From Dyadobacter sp. UC 10 (GTDB taxonomy: Bacteria; Bacteroidota; Bacteroidia; Cytophagales; Spirosomataceae): 64,000 nt of DNA. Numbering within the stretch: position 1 is the first letter of the stretch; every line of letters begins with the position of its first letter. The translations under genes were made by a program, and so were the position numbers. Below, piece after piece: positions 59,023 to 64,000 of the stretch. The notes beneath the pieces were generated by a model. That model was not told the DNA's origin, made no database searches, and saw nothing but the letters and a program-made list of their open reading frames with translations. Location of the stretch: the NCBI RefSeq assembly GCF_008369915.1, contig NZ_VSRN01000001.1:1736001-1800000 (forward strand). The letters run 5' to 3'.

Positions 59023-60255
59023 ATGAACCCTGATTTCAATAGAAGAGGTTTTTTAAAGAAGAGTGGCTTAACTGTGCTCGGTACTGCATTGGGCAGTCGA
59101 ATGGTATTTGCGGACAAAATGCCGGAGGGAAATGTAACGCCTCGGTGGGACGAAAATGATGCATTAAAAGGTAAAAACGCGGAGATGATCGTGCAGGGGG
59201 ACAAACCCTGGAATGTCGAATCACCGGTACATTTGCTGGATGATAAGATCACACCGGTCGAGAAAATGTTTATCCGCAATAACGGGCTTGTTCCGGAAAA
59301 GGTGGATGTGAGTGCATGGACACTTACTATCGACGGAGAGTCGGTAAAAGCACCAAAAACCTATACACTCGCCGAACTCAAGAAGAAATTTAAAACCTAT
59401 ACATACCAGCTCGTTCTGGAATGTGGCGGCAACGGTCGTTCAGGTTTTCAACCGCAGGCTTCTGGAAACCAGTGGGGCCAGGGCGCGGTTCATTGTGCAT
59501 CGTGGACCGGTGTGCGCTTGAAAGATATATTGGCTGATGCAGGTATTAAAGACGATGCGGTTTACATTGGTTACCACGGGAAAGATCAGCACCTTAGCCG
59601 GGATCCTAAAAAAGAGCCGATCTCGCGCGGGGTACCTATCGAAAAAGCACTGGAAAACGAAACATTGGTGGCCTGGGAGCTCAATGGAAAGGATATTCCC
59701 GAATTTCACGGGTATCCGCTCAGGCTGGTGATTGGTGGATGGCCGGCTTCCGTTTCAGGTAAATGGCTGAGCCGCATTTCCGTCAGGAACAAGGTGCATG
59801 ATGGAGCAAAAATGGAAGGGCACAGTTACAGAATGCCGAAAAGCCCGGTTGCGCCGGGAGAAGATGTACCGCAGACAGACCAGTATTTTCGCATTATCGG
59901 TTCAATGCCTGTAAAATCGCTGATCACGTTCCCAAAAACAGGTGCAATGATTGCACCGGACAAAGAGCTGGCTTTGCGCGGGCACGCCTGGGCGGGAGAT
60001 CTTTCGGTGAAGAAAGTGGAGGTATCTATCGATTTTGGTTCGACCTGGCAGGAATGTAAACTGGAAGCGCCAGTTAATCGCCTGGCCTGGCAGCATTGGA
60101 ATGCGAACATTAAATTCCCGTCCAACGGATACTATGAAGTCTGGGCAAAAGCGACCGACTCAAAGGGAAATGCGCAGCCTATGGTAATTCCGGCCTGGAA
60201 TCCGGGTGGCTACCTGAATAATGCTTGCGAAAGAATTGCGGTGAAAGTTGGTTAA
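59023..60255 (+). CDS. Sulfite oxidase-type molybdopterin enzyme, Tat-exported
   Basis: The 410-residue enzyme has a twin-arginine signal (FNRRGFLKKSG near residue 6) and the sulfite-oxidase molybdopterin fold (about 70-270), with the Mo-ligand Cys134 in VLECGGNGRSGFQP and CASWTGVRLKDIL. A C-terminal Mo-co dimer domain (about 285-410) contains LRGHAWAGDLSVKKVEVSIDFG. It should oxidise sulfite to sulfate, or a similar reaction, in the periplasm. ATG 59023 is preferred; a TTG at 58987 would add 12 residues. The next gene, a cytochrome c, starts 10 bases past the stop and is its likely electron acceptor. Confidence 0.9.
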   Translation: MNPDFNRRGFLKKSGLTVLGTALGSRMVFADKMPEGNVTPRWDENDALKGKNAEMIVQGDKPWNVESPVHLLDDKITPVEKMFIRNNGLVPEKVDVSAWTLTIDGESVKAPKTYTLAELKKKFKTYTYQLVLECGGNGRSGFQPQASGNQWGQGAVHCASWTGVRLKDILADAGIKDDAVYIGYHGKDQHLSRDPKKEPISRGVPIEKALENETLVAWELNGKDIPEFHGYPLRLVIGGWPASVSGKWLSRISVRNKVHDGAKMEGHSYRMPKSPVAPGEDVPQTDQYFRIIGSMPVKSLITFPKTGAMIAPDKELALRGHAWAGDLSVKKVEVSIDFGSTWQECKLEAPVNRLAWQHWNANIKFPSNGYYEVWAKATDSKGNAQPMVIPAWNPGGYLNNACERIAVKVG

Positions 60256-60265
60256 AAGCTACATC

Positions 60266-60664
60266 ATGAGACTATTGTCGATTTTTTTAACAGGTATCGG
60301 AATACTCCTTTTTTCATTCAGCCCTAATGTAAATGAAGCTGTCGACGAGCGTTCCTTTGTATTGACAAAATCGGATACATTGAAAAAAGATCAGGAAACC
60401 GGCCTTATCAATGACGAAAATCTGTACCTGGTGAAGGCGCAGTGTACAACCTGTCACAACTCGAAGCTGATCCTGCAAAACCGGTTCACGCGTGACGGCT
60501 GGAAGCAAAAAATCCGGTGGATGCAAAAAAACCATAACCTCTGGGACCTGGGCGAAACCGAGAAGCCGGTGCTGGATTATCTCGAAAAAAATTACGGCCC
60601 TACGATCACTTCTACGCGACGTATACCGTTAACAAATATCAAGTGGTATAAGCTGCAACAGTAG
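60266..60664 (+). CDS. Small monohaem cytochrome c, probable partner of the Mo enzyme
   Basis: The 132-residue protein begins with a signal or anchor (MRLLSIFLTGIGILLFSFSP) and has one haem site, CTTCH, in VKAQCTTCHNSKLILQNRFTRDGWKQKIRWMQK. Its C-terminal part (DLGETEKPVLDYLEKNYGPTITST) is like other short c-type subunits of periplasmic sulfite dehydrogenases (SorB-type). It starts ten bases after the sulfite-oxidase-like gene, so the two form an oxidoreductase pair that passes electrons to the respiratory chain. Confidence 0.85.
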   Translation: MRLLSIFLTGIGILLFSFSPNVNEAVDERSFVLTKSDTLKKDQETGLINDENLYLVKAQCTTCHNSKLILQNRFTRDGWKQKIRWMQKNHNLWDLGETEKPVLDYLEKNYGPTITSTRRIPLTNIKWYKLQQ

Positions 60665-60713
60665 GTTTCGCTAACTTAATCCTGAATTTTACATCTACTT
60701 TTTAGTAAAACGC

Positions 60714-61262
60714 GTGCACTCTTTTTTTAAATTAACCCTCGGGAAACTGTCGTTCCTGATCTGCTTTTTCGCAGTAACTGCCTTTGTCAACAACTCACAT
60801 TCCGGGGATTCTTACATTCAGCAACCCGGGTTACCGAACCCGCTGCGCGCAGAGGTGATCGGAATTCAAGACGGGGATACGATTGAACTGAAATTCATAT
60901 ATAGTGGTAATAAAGCCGGACGACGGAGCGGAAAACCCATCAGGATCAGACTATTGCACGTAAATTCCCCAGAAAGGGGCCAGCCATTTTACAAAGTAGC
61001 CAAGCAGTTCACGAGCGACAACTCCTTCCGGAAGACCGTACAGGTCCGCCATGCAGGTAATTTTGATAAATACGGTCGGCTTCTTGGAGAAGTGATCCTG
61101 CCCGACGGTCGGGTTTTGAATAAAGAACTCGTAAAAAAAGGACTTGCGGTGCATTTCAAGAAATACTCAACAAGTACCGAATACGCCAACCTGGAAATAC
61201 AGGCCAGGAAAAAACGCCTGGGAGTATGGAAAGTCCAGGACTATTCTGTGGGCAAACTTTAA
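60714..61262 (+). CDS. Exported thermonuclease (SNase-like)
   Basis: The 182-residue nuclease starts at a GTG, with a signal or anchor segment near 9-27, and an SNase OB-fold: QDGDTIELKF (metal Asp53/Asp55), IRIRLLHVNSPE (Arg79, Glu87), FDKYGRLLGEV (Arg122) and LEIQARKKRLGVW. One calcium ligand of the classic enzyme, Asp in D-x-P-E, is Asn84 here. It should cleave DNA or RNA outside the cytoplasm. It lies between the cytochrome gene and an uncharacterised gene, with 49- and 11-base gaps. Confidence 0.88.
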   Translation: MHSFFKLTLGKLSFLICFFAVTAFVNNSHSGDSYIQQPGLPNPLRAEVIGIQDGDTIELKFIYSGNKAGRRSGKPIRIRLLHVNSPERGQPFYKVAKQFTSDNSFRKTVQVRHAGNFDKYGRLLGEVILPDGRVLNKELVKKGLAVHFKKYSTSTEYANLEIQARKKRLGVWKVQDYSVGKL

Positions 61263-61273
61263 GCTGAAAATCG

Positions 61274-61885
61274 ATGAGCTCTTCTGCATTGTTTCAAATC
61301 CTTTACCAGCATGAAACGCTCTTTCATCTGCCGGCAGATATGACTCATGCGCACGCTCCGGCATCCGCAGAACCTGAGCCAGCAGAAAAAGCCGCGGTAA
61401 CAGAGGCAGTTAAGCCTCCCCCAGCTGAGCCCAGGCCTTCATTACCGGCAAGTCCTGCTATTGCCAGGCCGGCACCAACTCCGCCTACACCTGCCCCACT
61501 GGATTTCCCAGGACTAAAGCATCAGATATTGATCCTGATCGACGAGCAGAAACAAGAAAATATGCTTGCTTCCGAGGCGCTCTTTTTGGATAATATCCTC
61601 AAAGCGGTCGGGAATTCCACGGATCATGCGGATATTTTAAATTTCAGCTTTTTGCCGGGCCAGGACGCGCGGAAGGTGTTTTCGGAGAAAAAAACAAACT
61701 TCTTTATCACATTCGGCGTACCCCTGATCAAGCTCCACCTCGACCTGTTGCTTGCACCCTATACACCAAAGAATATCGACGGCATCTGGTTCCTGCTGGC
61801 TGATCCGCTGGTGGTTATAGAAGAAAATCGTGATTTGAAGAAAAAACTATGGCAGGCATTGAAGCAAATGTTCGAAATGTCCTAG
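61274..61885 (+). CDS. Proline/alanine-rich protein of unknown function with C-terminal fold resembling HolD
   Basis: The 203 residues have a short N-terminal segment, a proline/alanine/glutamate linker (about 22-75), then a compact C-terminal domain: LKHQILILIDEQKQENMLASEALFLDNILKAVGN, DILNFSFLPGQDARKVFSEKKTNFFITFGVPL, and LLADPLVVIEENRDLKKKLWQALKQMFE. The final motif LLADPL...KKKLWQALK recalls the C-terminus of DNA polymerase III psi (HolD), but the similarity is weak and rests on memory. No signal peptide. It begins 11 bases after the nuclease gene. The downstream genes encode membrane coiled-coil proteins. Confidence 0.5.
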   Translation: MSSSALFQILYQHETLFHLPADMTHAHAPASAEPEPAEKAAVTEAVKPPPAEPRPSLPASPAIARPAPTPPTPAPLDFPGLKHQILILIDEQKQENMLASEALFLDNILKAVGNSTDHADILNFSFLPGQDARKVFSEKKTNFFITFGVPLIKLHLDLLLAPYTPKNIDGIWFLLADPLVVIEENRDLKKKLWQALKQMFEMS

Positions 61886-61982
61886 TTACTAGCAGGTTAA
61901 GGTTTATAAATGCCGGTCATCACAATAATCTAGTGAGTTTCCCTGTTTTCATGGATAATCGCAGGCTAACCCATGAAAATCT

Positions 61983-63122
61983 ATGGCCAAATTCACTGAG
62001 TACATTGCGAGCTGGTTCCGGGCAAAAGAGTCCGACGAAAACCAGTACTACGACGATGAAACCGTCGAAACGAATCCGATTCCTACCTCCACTGCTGTTT
62101 CTTCTATTGAAAACCCAGCCCTAATTGCTGAGGCAAAACCGGCGCCTACGCAGTATCCTGATTCTCAGCCAGACCAGCAAGGAAGAGAATTGCCGAGGGT
62201 TGAGGTAACTATTCCTTATTGGCTGGAAGACGAAGATATGCTTCGTGACGAAGGTGTTTTGTTCGGCTTGTCAGAGTCTGATCCGCACGAGAAAACCGAT
62301 ATAATCCAAAAGTACTTTTCAAATCTCGCAGCTGAACATAATGCAAATATTGAACAGCAAAATGAGCGGATCCAGGAACTGAACCTGTTCATCGGTCAAA
62401 AAAATAACCGGATCGAAGAGTTGCAGGAGAAATTAAAAAAACCGGCTGACAAGCTTGCCGGTGAACACCATTTACCCAGGACACTTATAGGAATTACTCT
62501 ATGCATTGCGATGTGCATTGGTAACTTTTTCCTGATCAGGGAATCTTTAAAGCCGGTTTTCAATGATAACTCCTGGATCGCACTGGGCGTTTTTCTGGCT
62601 GGTATGTTCAGCCTGTTTGGCCGCATTTCGCTTTTCCATGATACGGATTCAAAGGTTTCCTGGAAATCTTTATTGGAAGAAATAGGCTTGCCTTTCGCGG
62701 CCGCGCTGTTTGTGTTTGCAAATGTGATCACACACCAAACGTGGTGGCAGGCATTTGCCCTTTTCATATTCGTTTTCTTCCTCTTCCTTTTTGCGGGAAA
62801 ACTGCTGCTCAGTAACATCACTGTGCTGCGGAACGACCTGCAGAGTTGGCTGAATATCAGGAACGACCGCCAGGATTTCAAGGATAATACTTCCAGCTGG
62901 GAGTCCGACTGCCTGGTACTTCAGGAGGAAATTGATGAATTAAGGGTCAAAAAGTGGCAGGTTCTCCGTGAACAAAGCGCTTCCGAAACGGAGCGTGACC
63001 GGCTTTTTGCAAAACGCGATATGCTGATCAAACTCTTCGAAAGTGAGTTTTTTCTAGCCCGCCGCATGAAAAACGAGCTAACTACCCGCCAGCTTAACCT
63101 GATTCAAAAGGGCATTAAATAA
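61983..63122 (+). CDS. Membrane protein with coiled coil, function unknown
   Basis: The 379-residue protein has an N-terminal acidic region, a coiled coil (about 117-155), four membrane segments within about 165-285 (LIGITLCIAMCIGNFFLI, WIALGVFLAGMFSLFG, GLPFAAALFVFANVI, WWQAFALFIFVFFLFLFAG) and a C-terminal coiled coil (about 300-379). No signal peptide, catalytic motif or known family is seen. ATG 61983 is supported by the absence of other in-frame starts. Gaps of 97 and 86 bases separate it from neighbours in the same direction, so the three genes from 61274 probably belong to one operon. Confidence 0.6.
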   Translation: MAKFTEYIASWFRAKESDENQYYDDETVETNPIPTSTAVSSIENPALIAEAKPAPTQYPDSQPDQQGRELPRVEVTIPYWLEDEDMLRDEGVLFGLSESDPHEKTDIIQKYFSNLAAEHNANIEQQNERIQELNLFIGQKNNRIEELQEKLKKPADKLAGEHHLPRTLIGITLCIAMCIGNFFLIRESLKPVFNDNSWIALGVFLAGMFSLFGRISLFHDTDSKVSWKSLLEEIGLPFAAALFVFANVITHQTWWQAFALFIFVFFLFLFAGKLLLSNITVLRNDLQSWLNIRNDRQDFKDNTSSWESDCLVLQEEIDELRVKKWQVLREQSASETERDRLFAKRDMLIKLFESEFFLARRMKNELTTRQLNLIQKGIK

Positions 63123-63208
63123 TATTTCGAAGAAAAGCAGCCCGGTCTTACCAGGCCGGGGCCTGATTTTTTATCCATTTCTCACCTGATCAATCAAAAT
63201 AACAGGTC

Positions 63209-64000
63209 ATGAACGAGCAAAATCCAAACGAAAACGGCGATTACCAGCACGGATATACCCGTGGTATCGAGGGAATTGACCGCCAGGTTTATGAAGCATA
63301 TTTATCCAGTGACGTCAACCACGACTGGATCCGCGAACGACTGGGAGACAAGAACGAAGAACTCTCTTCCCTCCGAACAAAAACTCAGGAAACGCAACAA
63401 CAGCACAAGGTAGCTTACGATAAGCTGCAGACCGAGATCATGGCCCTGAACGGGGTAGCGAGGCAAATGAAAGATCTGGAAAGATCGGTCACGGACATTG
63501 ATATACAATCGGAAGAATTGAGGGAGAAAAGAGCTGAAAAAGCGCCTTCCTACTCTCTTGTCGCGGGTCTTATATTTCTGGCTGCCGGTATTTCATTCAT
63601 AGCCGGCGACCTGATCATTTCGCATGAAATCGTAGCCTATGCACTTAATATCAGGAATTCTAACGAAGCCTGGGCCTTTGCGATCGGTTTGGCGATGCTG
63701 TCGATTTTACTAAAACCTGCATATGACAGGCTTGTAGAAGAACCTTATCACAGAGATGATTCACCAAAAGCCAGGTCGAGATATGCCGGCTTTAAACTGA
63801 CCTTATCGATTTTTGCGATTGTGACGCTGGTTATTCTCGGCTGGTTCCGGTATGAAGCTTACCGGACGGATAAATTGAAAGAGGCGATCAATAAATCGGT
63901 AAAAAACCTGCAACTGAATGCAGTGGATCCCATGACAGGCGCACCGATCAGTAGCCCGGAGCTAACTAACAAAATCGAAAACGCGCTCCGGAATTCGGAT
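63209..64000 (+). CDS. Membrane coiled-coil protein, partial (cut by the window end)
   Basis: The frame starts at ATG 63209 and is open to the last base (264 codons, no stop). The first 40 residues are hydrophilic (MNEQNPNENGDYQHGYTRGI). A coiled coil follows (about 45-115), then a hydrophobic pair of segments (SLVAGLIFLAAGISFIAGDLII, near 120; WAFAIGLAMLSILLK, near 155) and another near 195 (LTLSIFAIVTLVILGWF). Its architecture echoes the preceding gene: coiled coil, then membrane segments. Family unknown. The missing C-terminal end is outside the window. Confidence 0.65.
   Translation, partial: MNEQNPNENGDYQHGYTRGIEGIDRQVYEAYLSSDVNHDWIRERLGDKNEELSSLRTKTQETQQQHKVAYDKLQTEIMALNGVARQMKDLERSVTDIDIQSEELREKRAEKAPSYSLVAGLIFLAAGISFIAGDLIISHEIVAYALNIRNSNEAWAFAIGLAMLSILLKPAYDRLVEEPYHRDDSPKARSRYAGFKLTLSIFAIVTLVILGWFRYEAYRTDKLKEAINKSVKNLQLNAVDPMTGAPISSPELTNKIENALRNSD

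Noticed and set aside
1..64000. CRISPR arrays, tRNA/rRNA genes, insertion sequences and prophage genes
   Set aside because: I found no evenly spaced repeats, no cloverleaf-like sequences in the gaps, no transposase or integrase genes and no phage structural genes.

Overview
The window looks like chromosomal DNA from a member of the Bacteroidota, most likely an aerobic Cytophagales species of the Dyadobacter/Spirosoma kind. The evidence is a SusC/SusD pair, several Omp85-type outer-membrane proteins, many periplasmic proteins with signal peptides ending in Ala-Gln or a lipobox, DUF1080 (3-keto-disaccharide hydrolase) genes, paired Ferritin_2 proteins, and promoter-like TAnnTTTG boxes typical of the Bacteroidota primary sigma factor. 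The genus is an inference. I saw no tRNA, rRNA, CRISPR array or insertion sequence. Gene density is high and most of the content is core or housekeeping.

Layout. 1-8 kb: 3' end of an Omp85 barrel gene, methylmalonyl-CoA epimerase, RsgA, a ROK regulator, Kdo transferase WaaA, a small barrel-like protein, lipoyl synthase LipA and MetK. 8-12.3 kb: an RND efflux pump and its adaptor. 12.5-22 kb: a 2017-residue alpha-2-macroglobulin-like protein with a thioester motif, an Rnl2-like RNA ligase, a DegT-family aminotransferase and a polytopic membrane protein. 22-31 kb: a minus-strand nutrient locus (SusC, SusD, ceramidase-like protein, lipoprotein phosphoesterase) preceded by a short FecR-like ORF. 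31-41 kb: an Omp85 protein, a lipoprotein, a cyclophilin, an RmlD-like reductase, a broken Uma2 gene, an alpha-glucan phosphorylase, a DUF692/MNIO enzyme with a tiny Cys-containing peptide gene, the Prc protease and an FKBP isomerase. 41-47 kb: atpA and atpG, a LolA-like protein, YceI, a LEA-like acidic coiled-coil protein and an uncharacterised protein. 47-52 kb: two divergent DUF1080 genes and a beta-propeller/cytochrome c protein. 52-56.7 kb: a hybrid histidine kinase, a convergent NtrC-type regulator and a PepSY-like protein. 56.7-64 kb: a candidate small RNA, two Ferritin_2 proteins, a Tat-exported sulfite-oxidase-type enzyme with a cytochrome c partner, an exported nuclease and three uncharacterised genes, the last cut by the window end.

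The most interesting locus is at 36.8-38.1 kb. A multinuclear non-heme iron oxidative enzyme (MNIO, DUF692) follows by 18 bases a 50-codon gene for a lipoprotein-signal peptide ending in CPACGMG. The pair has the form of a minimal ribosomally made, post-translationally modified peptide (RiPP) system, with no separate DUF2063-type partner gene but an unusual C-terminal extension on the enzyme. Other points to check are two near-identical palindromic intergenic elements about 7.5 kb apart, the candidate small RNA at about 57 kb, a GT35-type phosphorylase with Thr in place of the PLP lysine and an Uma2 remnant in frame behind its stop codon, a ceramidase-like protein without the usual nucleophile motif, and the three-gene membrane/coiled-coil cluster at the right edge.
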